From positions 1-64,000 of IMG/VR virus record IMGVR_UViG_3300031687_000007: a DNA stretch of 64,000 bases, one strand, 5' to 3'. Made by a program: the position numbers and the translations under genes. This document shows positions 17,901 to 27,237 of the stretch, piece by piece (the first letter of the stretch is position 1; the number at the start of each line of letters is the position of its first letter). A model generated the notes under the pieces. The model worked only from the letters and a program-made list of their open reading frames with translations. It did not search any database and was not told the DNA's origin. Source of the DNA: a virus.

Positions 17901-20900
17901 CCAAAGAGAGGGCTAACTCTGCTAAAGGACATAAGGGTACTATAAAAGCGTTGTTCGATACTAATGTACTGAACATAATCAATATTACTGGCCTTAACTG
18001 GGTCACTACTATGGGTCAGAGCACTTTATACAATACTTCTGAGGACATTCACAAGATTGCCTCTAGTGAAGGTACTGCTCGCAAGATGAGTGATGAGACC
18101 ACACAAAAACTACACATAGCAGGTACCTTATACGGTAACGTAGTAGAACAGTTGGGTAAGGCAGTGTTTAACCAGTTAGGAATCAAGGTTAAGCAAGATG
18201 CACTGGCAATACATGGAGATCGTATGATTACGTCTCTAGGTATGGCAGCGGTAGAGTCGCTTATCGCCTCTGGTATGCTTGTTAAGACTCAAATACCAAC
18301 TAAAGACATATACACACTTCAATCCGGTGACTCTCAGGTTACATTTATACGCATAGCTACTGAGAAGACAGACAGCAATCTTGTTTTGGGTCAACCAACT
18401 CCCCTAGTACAATCAGTTCTTGACCTTACTAGTGCTAAAAACGCTAGTGCATACACTACTCTGATTCAGAAGATATCAGGTACTGAGCCTAGAGCTAAGT
18501 TCCCTAGATTTGGCAATGATATTAAGAAGCTTAAGGCAGGTGCTACTTATAATAAGACATCACGTCCATTACCTAAGAAGGTAATTAGTGACGTAAATAG
18601 GATGAATAAGGTCGATTGGAGATTTAAACCAGACATGCTATACCTTCTTCAACCTGAGAATAGAGAAGAAGCTACTGAGTTCTTTAAGCAACTTCAGGGA
18701 TTTGAGTATGCTATTGAAGATCGTCCTCTATACCTTCAGATGGGTGATGTAGGTCGCAATCTGGGTATTGTTAATGAAATTCAAGGTGTGTTCGACTTCT
18801 ATGACATGTATGTTGCAGAAGGAAGTAATGGGCCCTTTCACTTTTCATACAACACAGGTGAGAATGGTCGTCACAACGTCAATGAGAGTGCCTTCAGTTA
18901 CCAAGGCAGTAAGCTAGTTCGCCATCTAATATTCGCTGATAAGTATGCTACAGGATCTAAAGATGGCTTTAGTGTAGAGGTTACAGCTGGACAAGGTGGT
19001 GACCACTTCCAGATGTTCCAATATGCAGTAGTTCAGGCATTAAGTAAGTCAGTAAAAATTGATCATGGTAAACATGACGAGATTGTTACTGAGTTCTATC
19101 GCATAGCTAATGATATGGACACACGAGAGAATGCAGCAGCTGTGTTTGCCGATGGCTATGGATCCTCTGTGACTGAGTATCTACAAGATAATGGCCTAGG
19201 CGCCCATGGTTTGGACGGCTTACAGGCATTAGGAAGCTACCTAAATACCAGTCCAATCCTGGATCAATCTAAAGATACTGCAGATAGTCGAGATAACTCT
19301 AAGACGTTCACTACCGACCTAGCTATCGAGACTGACGCTATTACGAGTGGATTTATGCTTACCCTAATGAACTTCGGTGCGCTAGGTGATAAGAATATTA
19401 GTATGCTCTCTACTGGTGGTATTTTCTTAGCTGATAAAGAGACAGGTGAGTTCCACGAAAGTATTCCTAAATTCAGGGAGAAGACTGGTAACACTAAAGA
19501 CGTGTACACCATGCTTATTGATCCATGGAAATTAGCTGTAGATAAGTTGGTCGGTAAGCATAAAAGACTTTCTCCTATACTAGAATTAGTAGAAATGGAT
19601 CGTAACACTGCTAAACCAATCATCATGCAGGGTAGCTACATGGCTCAATATAAGAGTCTTGTTAATAACTTTATAAATGGCACTTCCGATGGGCAACTGG
19701 GTAAGCTATATGAGCGTATTCATGCTGCAGATAACGCAGGTAAAGTTAAAATATTCACTAACTTACTGGATTTGAAGACCCCTGGAATACAGAAAAGTAA
19801 TCCTACATTATTTAAGACCCGTTTAGATTCATTAATGGGTCTGAAGCTTAATGAGAGCCTATTGCCATACCCCTTAGTTACTAAGTACGAGGAGGTCTTA
19901 AGCAAAGTATATGGTGAGACTCTTACAGACACACTCGACAACATACTAACTATGCGTGACACGGCACAATCTGTTAACAAGATGGTCAACATGATGTCTT
20001 GGTACTACAGATGGCAAGTTAAGAAGGCAATAGATGCTGCTGGTGGCTACGCCAGTCTTACTCCTGCTAAGTTAACTAAGATCTATGAAGATCCTGCCTT
20101 AACAGCCCTACGCCCTTATCTGCCCACACCTGACTCTGTGTTAAAGGAAGAGGGACTTGCAGCACTAGCCAATGAAACAGTACGTGATCATACGTCCACT
20201 GATAATGTTGTTAAAATTAGTGGTCTTACCAACAATGAGGATGGACGTAAGTCTGCATACACACGCTCAGTGGAGAAGCGCACAGCTAATGAAGCAGCCA
20301 GATCCATAGTAGTAACTGTTCAAAGTATTGATGATACTATAGTTCGTGCTGTCATGAGCAAGTACAACGCTATGTCTGCGTTTGACGCTGTGTACACGAG
20401 TATTGGTCAATCTGTTGGCGCCTCACGTACGTACAACCAAAACGTTGCCTCAACTAGTGAAGGCTTCTCTATATTCGAGAACACATACAATAACTTCATG
20501 GAAGTTATGGCTCACACACAAGGTAGTGATAGATCTAACCTAGATGGCTTCATAAACTTCATGTCTGAAGATACTGAGGGCTTTAATTCTAAGAACTTCT
20601 CTGTAAGTACATTCTTACCTGAGATGTCCGGTGTTAATATCAGAGAGTCTGATTCAATGGAGTTCTTGCGTGACAGTATAACTGACACAATAGCTGGCAT
20701 GACGGAACAGAATGATGAAGTAGCTTCTAACCGTAAGGAGTTCTTTGAACGCTTACGTGTAGTGGATCACATGGGCATGCCTGGTACAGCCTTCAAAGTG
20801 AAACCCGGCGAAGATAGCCTTGGATCAATTACCCCTGTTAATGATGATGAGTTCAGCTACACTAAAGCAGGTGATTTGATTGCCGGCAATGTAGAGAAGA

Positions 20901-23900
20901 TATTTGATGGTATTAAAGATAATCGTACTAACTCTCCTGAGCATGTAGCAAAGCTTCGTGATGTACTTAATCGTATCGTATCTAAAGTAATTAAGACTAC
21001 TGACAAGTACGAGCTACACATGCAGTCTAAAGGTGAGACCTCATATGGCCGTCAGAGAGACGGTAAGGTCTTCTTGAACATTGGTAAGGGATTAGCCTTA
21101 AACCTTGTTACACCGTCTGCACAAGAGTCCTATGTACATGAACTTGTACACGTCATTACTCGTGCTGCTTTAAGTGACCCAAAGGCTAACGCTATCGTAC
21201 GTAAGCTTAGTGCCACTATGAGAGATACTGTTACTCATCTAGAAGAGAAGTACAACGGTAAGCCTTGGAGAGTGTTTCTACAACGCGATGCTAAAGGTAA
21301 CCCTGTGTATTCAGTCAATGTTAAGGAAGAGATCAAGGCTGCTAAAGCAGCTTATGACTATGTTTTTAACAATGCTCAGATGATAGAGACTCAATACATA
21401 GATACTGACTCAGGTAAGAAAGGTACCACCAAGATTCGTGCAGGATTGCATGAGTTCCTAGCATACGCATTGACCAACGAGCACCTAAACAGCGCTCTAG
21501 TGGGCATGAAAGTATCTAAGTATCAAGAAGTTGGTTCTCAGGATACTATCTTCCAGAAACTATTAGCTATCTTAGAGAATGTTATGGCCTGGGCTAAAGG
21601 TCTTATAGAGAAAGCTCAGAAGGCAACCCCAGCTGGTAACAATGCTGAACTTATTGAGCAGATGGTAGAAGAGCTTACTCATGTAAATGATAAGTTTAGA
21701 TTCCGTACTCAGAAAGCAGTTGTTGCGATGACTGCAGCTAACAAAAAGGTAGTTGATGCTATAACTGAGAAGATGCTTAAGCCATTAGCAGAGAAGACTC
21801 TTTCTGCTAGAGATCATGCGATATTGGAGCGTAAGTTAGGTAAGGCATACGCATTACTATTTGTAGGATATATCAACCCAGTATCTCGTATAGAAAGTCG
21901 AACCAAGATGGACATAGTTCGTAAGTCTATGCAGGCATCCAAACGTAACTTTATAACTGAGCTGTATCGTGAGATCACAGGTAATGTGACACCTCATCAA
22001 CGTATCCTTGAAAAGATGTTAATGGATGCAAAGAAGAATTTAGAGTCACAACGCGATGATGCTATAAGTGCTATTGCCATTAACATATCACGTGGATATA
22101 TTGAAGGAGCTGGTGCACTGTCTACGTTTGAAGATGAGTCACACACAAGAGTGTTGATAGAGACTAATATTTCTTCTCTTATTAAAGATTGGACTAAAGT
22201 TAATATTCCTGCACTTGCTAGTATCATCTCAGACGATGCTACCAGAGCTAAGGCTATTGTTGATGTACGTAAAAAGCTTAATGCATATGGCAGATTAGGT
22301 GATTACTACATCGGTATGGCTAACAGCCTTGGATCAATCATGGCAACACAAAAGGCCACAGTAGATGGTTCCTTGATGAACGCTGCTCTGATAGCCCGTG
22401 CTGACGACCTAAAAGGTGTTCCTGGTATTAGAATGCCTGAGGTAATGAAAGATGCTGAAGCCCTCATAAATGAATTAGCTACCCTTACAGCCCTTGAATA
22501 TAACACCCAAGATGCTAGACAGGCTGTGGCTAATGTTATGCTACGAGAGCATGCGAATAATTCAGAAAGGAATGCTGCAATCAACACATTGACTCAGATT
22601 GATGAGTTCAATAAGCAGTCTTTGGCTCGTAACTTTGATGGTAATAATATTCAGCAGTCTGCAGGCTACTCTAAAGATATCTACAATCCGGATATTAGTA
22701 TCAGAGTGGATACTGTAGAGATGGAGGCCGAATATAAGAAGCAAGGTTATGTTATGGATCCAGGTATTATACCTACTGATCCTGCCGATACAGACTCTCC
22801 TGCTACCATGAGAATGTACGTTAATAAGTCAGGTGGGCATGGTATTAGACAAAAGTTCATCATGTCTGTTACTAACACCAACATGTCAGGACAGAGTATA
22901 ACCAAGAGAGCTAGTGAGAGTGGGGATAAGGCTGCCTTTGCAAAAGCTAAGAGATTGGTAAGAAATGTACGTGCACAGAATAAGCTTGAAGCATTGAAGC
23001 TACTAGGTAATCCTGATTATGTGAGCAGTAAGCCTAACATCATGATCCCTGTAACTGATCAGCTTGGTAAGGTAATGGACTTCCGCTATACAATGGAGAA
23101 GTCTAAGAGAGCCCGTGTATTTGAACAGAAAGCTGGTATGACAGCTGTATTGAGCCATATGTATGGTGGTATCGTAGATAAAGAAGAGACTCCTCGTATT
23201 AATAACAAGGTAATTGAAGAGCTGCACCTACAGTATCGTGAAAAAGGTATGAAAGGTAACAGAGACTTCGTAGAGGTGTCTTTAAACGCTAAGACTGAAG
23301 AGCTTAGAGAACTTTATATGATACTTCCAGACAGCACCAAGAGGTTCATAAAGTCACACACCGGTTCTGATAAAGTTATGATCCAGGCTGAGTTTATAGA
23401 CATAGTATTTGGTCGCAAAAAGGTACAGTTACCTGGAGGCGACAAGATGCAAGTAGCCACTAATGCATGGACACAGATGATTGCTGCAGCCAAGAAGAAC
23501 ATTGTAATAAAGTGGCCTGCAACTTTATCTATGAACGTATTGTCTAACACTATGTTAGGTATTCTTTCTGGAGTACCACCTGAGTATATGGTTAAGATGC
23601 AGGCAGAAGGTGCCATTAAGCTTAATAACTATGTGGAAGATGGTAAGCAGCTTAGAGATCTTAACCTTCAGTTAATGACTGCTAAGAAGACTGGTAAAAG
23701 TACTAAGAAAATATTGGCTGATATATCTACGGTTGAGAGTAGTATAAATACATCACCAATATTGCCTCTTATTAAAGCAGGTGTATTCCAAACTATCGTG
23801 GAAGACATTGATGTACTGAACAATCCTTATTCGTATGCTTCTAAGATAAGTGAGTTCTTTGATGGTATTCAAGGTAAGGGAGGTAAGGTAGGTGGGTCTG

Positions 23901-24385
23901 TCGCAGGTGCACGTCAAGCTTATCGTTATGCTTACATGAGTGATGACACTGCAGTATTTAAGGCCTTAATGAAGACCACGCAGTTTAGTGACTTTGCTGG
24001 TAGGTATGCAATCTACCAATACATGACTGTGCATGAGAGTGTGGAAGAAAGTGCTGCATTGGAACATGTTATGGATGGTTTCGTTAACTACGAAACACCT
24101 ACTAACAAGTACATCCAGTTTGCCAACGACTATGGCTTACAGATGTTTACTAAGTACGGTTTCAGAATACTACGTGCTATCTCTGCTTTGCTCCATGGCA
24201 AACCGTTGAACGCTATAGGCTTCTTAGTACTTAATGATGTACTTGCTGCAGGTCTAGCATCACCATTTGATGCCACTCCTTTTGATAACTATGCTAGTCC
24301 AGTGACTAACATAATATCTGCAACTACACAGAGTGGTACTAAGGCAGCAATGGACACTGCCTCACTACTGGGTGTGATTGACTAG
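14912..24385 (+). CDS. Virion-encapsidated RNA polymerase (N4 gp50-like), 3157 aa
   Basis: This giant protein carries a T7-family single-subunit RNA polymerase core in its centre. Visible motifs are GENGR (R1320, TxxGR-like), motif A with D1475 (ETDAITSG), motif B with R1564, K1568 and Y1576 (RNTAKPIIMQGSY), and motif C with D1825 (SAFDAVYTS). The K-to-Y spacing of 8 and the D-to-D distance of 350 fit N4 gp50, whose core also lies centrally. Residues about 185-345 hold hydrophobic Gly/Ala-rich stretches that may contact the host membrane. After the core there is a zinc-protease-like HELVH at 2076-2080, with H2180-E2181 about 100 residues on. It would be packaged, injected and then transcribe early genes from hairpin promoters. 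Confidence 0.93.
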   Translation: MSEQDLLSTPLNSPNQETQLADVSLQPASAVVPSAPAATVPMGIDQSLYQAAPATGMQDFGRTKSESLSISSDNKVERLANSTNLKNLIYRKDDGTSFDVSSVSSSERDSAAVMSVDQAQKMLGAGARTIGSFMDNQSVEDWGQSVVDQQIIDLEEGGYEPLSGGMSVREMFKERGAGSALGRVWEMMQENLATSGVSLAGGAAAALTAPFSGTAAIMVLGGTTLASGAMGVGESALEMEDKGVEINDAKAIGTGILIGLLDRFGAGKVIPKNLLTRMTGDAIVKRLVEKGFVDAAKGVAKTILGKAAWESGTEVAQEALIINTAASQGAEYTKDEIIDRFIDVAFVAAGMGGTTATVSGTVEYGKAVSTKIASTVSDTLVDVRERAEVAAVQIEEIDRSNSPTPVEGVPLDPTTAKTPDSPTVALIRFSAANDYLKIPVGERTTENTQAYMDEYNKHLEAAQTFITEQEALGTPVPKAQSDFVGDSFTGTDQVAEEYTRLVEVEGATDNDALKIAVDLLASKAEGMTTAEDKKTFIEDTLGSMDLSNVSRKGSPTSAELQDVKNKLGIKDGENTKLDTYIALRKSVESVSDQVMSGEESDGKFKGLKWHIAQVTEATKRGNSDEATSKLDFLKKWSDYQAFKTTKFQEIQAYNAEIQAGNSPTLPTKLGGVTYLGKAIDNFTIDFEAFGVDKTTEEGKKVWFYNKTKTPALIATMETDSAAIADVHAQLASLYAPTVEVPVAAPVKPKEQAPVTEVPSMEDQVIIDQTESQISKLEAKLAKKHSKEEGKLWNKTKKLMEARLVKMGVVPVVEEDFLTFSAEESAQVHEDIAEDAAQRKVDNPTLDPELAYNTQTGLFEEATDVPTNMVVTNDSPDSSIKLSDFFENTGNGSTTDVQGAVTPDIAEDSLIGKSYLKTVRNFFKNYPKITHILKLDDRQTKVLGSVRDLLRIMYKNMPDAIESLRGNDYAYSVNAVGADKKQTWKVLQFPMLLLAKGAKERANSAKGHKGTIKALFDTNVLNIINITGLNWVTTMGQSTLYNTSEDIHKIASSEGTARKMSDETTQKLHIAGTLYGNVVEQLGKAVFNQLGIKVKQDALAIHGDRMITSLGMAAVESLIASGMLVKTQIPTKDIYTLQSGDSQVTFIRIATEKTDSNLVLGQPTPLVQSVLDLTSAKNASAYTTLIQKISGTEPRAKFPRFGNDIKKLKAGATYNKTSRPLPKKVISDVNRMNKVDWRFKPDMLYLLQPENREEATEFFKQLQGFEYAIEDRPLYLQMGDVGRNLGIVNEIQGVFDFYDMYVAEGSNGPFHFSYNTGENGRHNVNESAFSYQGSKLVRHLIFADKYATGSKDGFSVEVTAGQGGDHFQMFQYAVVQALSKSVKIDHGKHDEIVTEFYRIANDMDTRENAAAVFADGYGSSVTEYLQDNGLGAHGLDGLQALGSYLNTSPILDQSKDTADSRDNSKTFTTDLAIETDAITSGFMLTLMNFGALGDKNISMLSTGGIFLADKETGEFHESIPKFREKTGNTKDVYTMLIDPWKLAVDKLVGKHKRLSPILELVEMDRNTAKPIIMQGSYMAQYKSLVNNFINGTSDGQLGKLYERIHAADNAGKVKIFTNLLDLKTPGIQKSNPTLFKTRLDSLMGLKLNESLLPYPLVTKYEEVLSKVYGETLTDTLDNILTMRDTAQSVNKMVNMMSWYYRWQVKKAIDAAGGYASLTPAKLTKIYEDPALTALRPYLPTPDSVLKEEGLAALANETVRDHTSTDNVVKISGLTNNEDGRKSAYTRSVEKRTANEAARSIVVTVQSIDDTIVRAVMSKYNAMSAFDAVYTSIGQSVGASRTYNQNVASTSEGFSIFENTYNNFMEVMAHTQGSDRSNLDGFINFMSEDTEGFNSKNFSVSTFLPEMSGVNIRESDSMEFLRDSITDTIAGMTEQNDEVASNRKEFFERLRVVDHMGMPGTAFKVKPGEDSLGSITPVNDDEFSYTKAGDLIAGNVEKIFDGIKDNRTNSPEHVAKLRDVLNRIVSKVIKTTDKYELHMQSKGETSYGRQRDGKVFLNIGKGLALNLVTPSAQESYVHELVHVITRAALSDPKANAIVRKLSATMRDTVTHLEEKYNGKPWRVFLQRDAKGNPVYSVNVKEEIKAAKAAYDYVFNNAQMIETQYIDTDSGKKGTTKIRAGLHEFLAYALTNEHLNSALVGMKVSKYQEVGSQDTIFQKLLAILENVMAWAKGLIEKAQKATPAGNNAELIEQMVEELTHVNDKFRFRTQKAVVAMTAANKKVVDAITEKMLKPLAEKTLSARDHAILERKLGKAYALLFVGYINPVSRIESRTKMDIVRKSMQASKRNFITELYREITGNVTPHQRILEKMLMDAKKNLESQRDDAISAIAINISRGYIEGAGALSTFEDESHTRVLIETNISSLIKDWTKVNIPALASIISDDATRAKAIVDVRKKLNAYGRLGDYYIGMANSLGSIMATQKATVDGSLMNAALIARADDLKGVPGIRMPEVMKDAEALINELATLTALEYNTQDARQAVANVMLREHANNSERNAAINTLTQIDEFNKQSLARNFDGNNIQQSAGYSKDIYNPDISIRVDTVEMEAEYKKQGYVMDPGIIPTDPADTDSPATMRMYVNKSGGHGIRQKFIMSVTNTNMSGQSITKRASESGDKAAFAKAKRLVRNVRAQNKLEALKLLGNPDYVSSKPNIMIPVTDQLGKVMDFRYTMEKSKRARVFEQKAGMTAVLSHMYGGIVDKEETPRINNKVIEELHLQYREKGMKGNRDFVEVSLNAKTEELRELYMILPDSTKRFIKSHTGSDKVMIQAEFIDIVFGRKKVQLPGGDKMQVATNAWTQMIAAAKKNIVIKWPATLSMNVLSNTMLGILSGVPPEYMVKMQAEGAIKLNNYVEDGKQLRDLNLQLMTAKKTGKSTKKILADISTVESSINTSPILPLIKAGVFQTIVEDIDVLNNPYSYASKISEFFDGIQGKGGKVGGSVAGARQAYRYAYMSDDTAVFKALMKTTQFSDFAGRYAIYQYMTVHESVEESAALEHVMDGFVNYETPTNKYIQFANDYGLQMFTKYGFRILRAISALLHGKPLNAIGFLVLNDVLAAGLASPFDATPFDNYASPVTNIISATTQSGTKAAMDTASLLGVID

Positions 24386-24531
24386 TCATCAGACTCTTCA
24401 TTAACTGCTGTAGATATGATCCATGAGATCATACCTACAACTGCTACCAGCCCTAGTCCTAAGACTATGGGCAGGAACAGTATTGCAATAAATAACAAGA
24501 GAGCTAACCCAAATATCTTGAGCCTTCTCAT
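24382..24531 (-). CDS. 49-residue single-span membrane protein
   Basis: On the minus strand an ATG at 24531, 8 bases after the preceding gene's stop, opens a 49-residue frame: a basic start (MRRLKIFG), one long hydrophobic segment of about 28 residues (LALLLFIAILFLPIVLGLGL onward) and an acidic tail (NEESDD). Its TAG overlaps the virion RNAP stop, so the two converging transcription blocks meet within 4 bases. Orientation is N-in by the positive-inside rule. Function is unknown; a small membrane-active or lysis-timing protein is possible. The ribosome binding site is weak. Confidence 0.6.
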   Translation of the reverse strand: MRRLKIFGLALLLFIAILFLPIVLGLGLVAVVGMISWIISTAVNEESDD

Positions 24532-24539
24532 GAACCACT

Positions 24540-25016
24540 TCAAGAGAATAGGCTCTTGAACTTCTGACCAGCACTTTGAGGTTTTGGATCAGTAGAACTA
24601 GATGGCACACCAAACTTCTGGTTCAGTCCTTCTACTACTGCCTCTACTTCAAAGTTCATCTCAATCTGTTCTTCAGTATGAAGTTCAGTTGTTTCGATAA
24701 CACCACCCCATGGAGTAGTAGCCGGCTCAACAACAGCCTCACCACCCATAATCCCATCCAACTCTTTAACAAGGGAGTTTACTTCCTCGTTTGCAGCATT
24801 GAATGTTGATGGTTTAATGATATCTTCTTCAATAGGGGCTATGAAGGCATCAGTGATGGTTAGTTCAACGGTACCATTATTTGGTATATCGTTGCCTTTG
24901 ACCTTTCTGCCACCTTTCACGTGGATATCTAAGAGACGCTCTCTGATATACCCCCGTCTAATATAATACTCCCGAATCGCTTCTTGAACGTCTTCGGTCT
25001 TCATCTTAATGTCCAT
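24540..25016 (-). CDS. Hypothetical protein of the replication cluster
   Basis: The 158-residue protein starts within a TAATG overlap with the RusA-like gene and has GGAGG just upstream. The N-terminal half (VQEAIREYYIRRGYIRERLL; a strand-rich segment containing GTVELTITDAF) appears folded. The second half is acidic and probably disordered, ending GQKFKSLFS. The last residues resemble the end of the SSB gene product (KKSLFGK), suggesting a shared docking peptide. No family is recognised. Its linkage to RusA, SSB and the gp44-like ATPase suggests a replication or recombination role. Confidence 0.6.
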   Translation of the reverse strand: MDIKMKTEDVQEAIREYYIRRGYIRERLLDIHVKGGRKVKGNDIPNNGTVELTITDAFIAPIEEDIIKPSTFNAANEEVNSLVKELDGIMGGEAVVEPATTPWGGVIETTELHTEEQIEMNFEVEAVVEGLNQKFGVPSSSTDPKPQSAGQKFKSLFS

Positions 25017-25402
25017 TAGACCTCCGTAACGGTAATAATAACCCTTGGATCATCCTTGTCCTTATGTCCAAATACAAATGTAGTACGGACTATATGTGTG
25101 TAGTCGTCATCAGGTATGCAATTAAGCTCTACAAGAGCATCCTCGAAATACTTCTGATGTACTGACCCTACATTACCTAAGTCCGTCCTACGGGCTGTTT
25201 TGGGCATTAGACAATACTCAATCTCTATCGGACACTTAAACTTAACACCAGTAAGTTGGGTAAGCATCTCATCTTTATAGATGATCTTTGCTTTGTTAAG
25301 CGTCTGATAGTGAGTGTTACGGTAATTGTTCAGGTTAAGAATAAACTTCCTACCCTTCTTATTTACAATAACACTCAGTGGTGAGTCGAATGCCTTATGC
25401 AT
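25016..25402 (-). CDS. RusA-like Holliday junction resolvase
   Basis: The 128-residue protein has the RusA signature: RTDLGN (D74, N77), then K84 and D88 in QKYFEDAL, and acidic PDDD at 97-100 before a beta strand and a basic C-terminal segment (FGHKDKDDPRV). These acidic residues match those that bind Mg2+ in RusA, and the length is the family norm (about 120). RusA dimers cut four-way junctions made by recombination-linked replication, which phages need before packaging. It lies between the SSB and a hypothetical gene, with 2 bases after the SSB stop, in one replication operon. Confidence 0.85.
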   Translation of the reverse strand: MHKAFDSPLSVIVNKKGRKFILNLNNYRNTHYQTLNKAKIIYKDEMLTQLTGVKFKCPIEIEYCLMPKTARRTDLGNVGSVHQKYFEDALVELNCIPDDDYTHIVRTTFVFGHKDKDDPRVIITVTEV

Positions 25403-25404
25403 TA

Positions 25405-26163
25405 TTACTTACCGAACAAGCTCTTCTTTGGCTCAGATGAAGCTTCAGCAGTTGCCATTGGTGAGGCACCTTGTGTGTCAGCAACTTCACCAGCTTTAGC
25501 AGCAGACTTATCACGAGTATTGCCAGTGTTCTTGTCAGACCACTTAGCATAGAACGCAGCATCTGTAGCTCCATCATTGATCTCGCTAACCGTTAACTGG
25601 TCAGAGGTACGGAATACCTTGTCGATTTCGTTGGAAGTACGAGTAGCACCGTTAGACTTAGGTACGTAGCTGCCTTGAGCATTCTGCTCATTCTTGTTTT
25701 CGATGATCTTAAGAACACCAACAGTGATGTCTTGACCCAATAGGCTCATGATCACGTCTTTCTGCTGAGGAGTCTCTTTACGAGCTGTGAAGTCATACAA
25801 CTTCAAAGTCTTAGTATCAATTTCCTGCTCAGACATCTCTTCGCCATTAGATAGCAAGCAGATAGCGTTAGCAGTGTTGAAACCTGGCAGGTACTTAGTA
25901 GAACCATCGCGCTTATCAATGTAAGTGTTCTTACAGCCTTTGGCAGTGCCAGAAGTCATGTAGATGGTTTGACGTAAGTTCTCACCACCAGCGCCTTTAA
26001 GCACTAGGTTCAAGCTGATAGCTCCACCCTTTGACGTATCAAAGTATGCAGTATCAATAGTCATGTCGTATACGCCAGACTCAAGTAAGTAGCTTCCGCC
26101 ACCGATAACGTCTTTCTCTACCTTAATTGCTGCAGATGATTGTAAATTCTTTAAAAAACTCAT
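25405..26163 (-). CDS. Single-stranded DNA-binding protein (N4 gp45-like SSB)
   Basis: The start is taken at ATG 26163 with AAAGG upstream; the open frame extends to 26223 but that part lies inside the preceding gene. The 252-residue product (MSFLKNLQSSAAIKVEKD...) has a beta-rich body and a flexible Ser/Ala/Glu-rich C-terminal region ending SEPKKSLFGK. Size and neighbours match N4 gp45 (about 265 residues). In N4 this protein coats single-stranded DNA, opens virion-RNAP promoters in some contexts and activates host sigma-70 RNAP at late promoters. The call is from synteny, size and overall pattern. Confidence 0.8.
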   Translation of the reverse strand: MSFLKNLQSSAAIKVEKDVIGGGSYLLESGVYDMTIDTAYFDTSKGGAISLNLVLKGAGGENLRQTIYMTSGTAKGCKNTYIDKRDGSTKYLPGFNTANAICLLSNGEEMSEQEIDTKTLKLYDFTARKETPQQKDVIMSLLGQDITVGVLKIIENKNEQNAQGSYVPKSNGATRTSNEIDKVFRTSDQLTVSEINDGATDAAFYAKWSDKNTGNTRDKSAAKAGEVADTQGASPMATAEASSEPKKSLFGK

Positions 26164-26179
26164 AGTAGTAATACCTTTA

Positions 26180-26902
26180 TTAAATATAATATTCGTGTAG
26201 TCGGTTAATAACCAACTGTACATCGTTGTCTGTGAATGATTCGTTCTTAGTCCACATACTTAGTGGAGCTCGCATACGCTCATTAACAGTATCTTTAGTG
26301 ATACGTGTTTGGAACACATACTTAAAACCTAGCTCTTCTTCATCTTCAGTGATGTCCAAGAGTTCGCTTTCGTATGGCTTAAGGTGCTTCAAGTTAACCT
26401 TCTTCGTACTAACAACAGTAGAGAAGTAGGACTCAATGCCTTGGTTCATAAGTGAACCCTTTACCTTAACTAAGGTCTCTAGAGCCATCTCTGCATCATT
26501 CATGATGTCAGTGGTATGGGCAATAAAGATAACGTTCTTAGTTGATTCGGCTACATACTTGCTCATTAACTTCTTGAAGAATTGAGCATAATCGCCCCAT
26601 GCCTTCATAGTGTTAGATGAGGTAAGCACATAGTACGATTCGTACATATCCATCATGTAGGTCAAACTATCTACAATGATTGTATGTACATCATCCATAG
26701 CTTCAGCTTCAACGAATGCTTCATAGACCTGTAATGGGTCAGTGATGCCAAATTCTTTAAACTTACTACGGAATGGGAGTTTCTTGTTGTTCTCACAATT
26801 AAGATAGATAACTCCTTCAGGATCTTTAATGCTCATCAGACTAGCTGATTTACCTGTAGCACTCTTTCCTGAGATGAGTACAAGGTTGTCGTTCATTTGC
26901 AT
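26180..26902 (-). CDS. RecA-like P-loop ATPase (N4 gp44-like)
   Basis: The start is placed at ATG 26902 because AGGTGG lies about 5 bases upstream; the open frame begins with a GTG inside that site. The 240-residue protein has Walker A 'SGKSATGKS' near the N-terminus, Walker B 'HTIIVDSLT' near residue 75, and a sensor-like 'VIFIAHTTD'. These mark the RecA-fold ATPases (Sak4-like/AAA_24) often found beside phage SSBs, thought to aid recombination or replication. It lies upstream of the SSB gene as in N4, where gp44 precedes gp45. Confidence 0.82.
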   Translation of the reverse strand: MQMNDNLVLISGKSATGKSASLMSIKDPEGVIYLNCENNKKLPFRSKFKEFGITDPLQVYEAFVEAEAMDDVHTIIVDSLTYMMDMYESYYVLTSSNTMKAWGDYAQFFKKLMSKYVAESTKNVIFIAHTTDIMNDAEMALETLVKVKGSLMNQGIESYFSTVVSTKKVNLKHLKPYESELLDITEDEEELGFKYVFQTRITKDTVNERMRAPLSMWTKNESFTDNDVQLVINRLHEYYI

Positions 26903-26914
26903 AGATTCCACCTA

Positions 26915-27235
26915 TTAATGGGTTACTTCGGATCGGGAACTACCATATGTGACGTAACCTTTCACACCAAATTTGGCAAGGTTACCTTCCATCTGTAATG
27001 CATGGTCTACATATGATGAGCGTACGAATGCATAACCATCCTTACCAATCTCATCTAGTGCTCCCTGTATGCTGATTAGAGAGTGATCCTTAGTTACATC
27101 CCACTCTACATCGTCAAATACAAAGAACGTGTGACCGTCCTGTACATCAACTCTATGGGATAGTTCAAAGATTGCTTCAGCGATAATGTCCTTATTGACA
27201 CTATCTACTGCAATTAATACATCGCCTCTAGGCAT
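26915..27235 (-). CDS. Hypothetical protein between primase and ATPase genes
   Basis: The 106-residue protein begins 2 bases after the primase-like gene stop. Predicted alternating strands and helices (DVLIAVDSVNKDIIAEAIFE; HTFFVFDDVEWDV; GYAFVRSSYVDHALQMEG) suggest a compact alpha/beta fold. There are no conserved metal-binding residues or membrane spans. It is placed in the replication operon, so a small replication accessory is likely. No homologue is recognised. Confidence 0.6.
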   Translation of the reverse strand: MPRGDVLIAVDSVNKDIIAEAIFELSHRVDVQDGHTFFVFDDVEWDVTKDHSLISIQGALDEIGKDGYAFVRSSYVDHALQMEGNLAKFGVKGYVTYGSSRSEVTH

Positions 27236-27237
27236 AG

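Noticed and set aside
24401-24613. 70-residue minus frame across the end of the replication cluster
   Set aside because: It is out of phase with both the 158-residue gene and the 49-residue membrane gene, which have better support.
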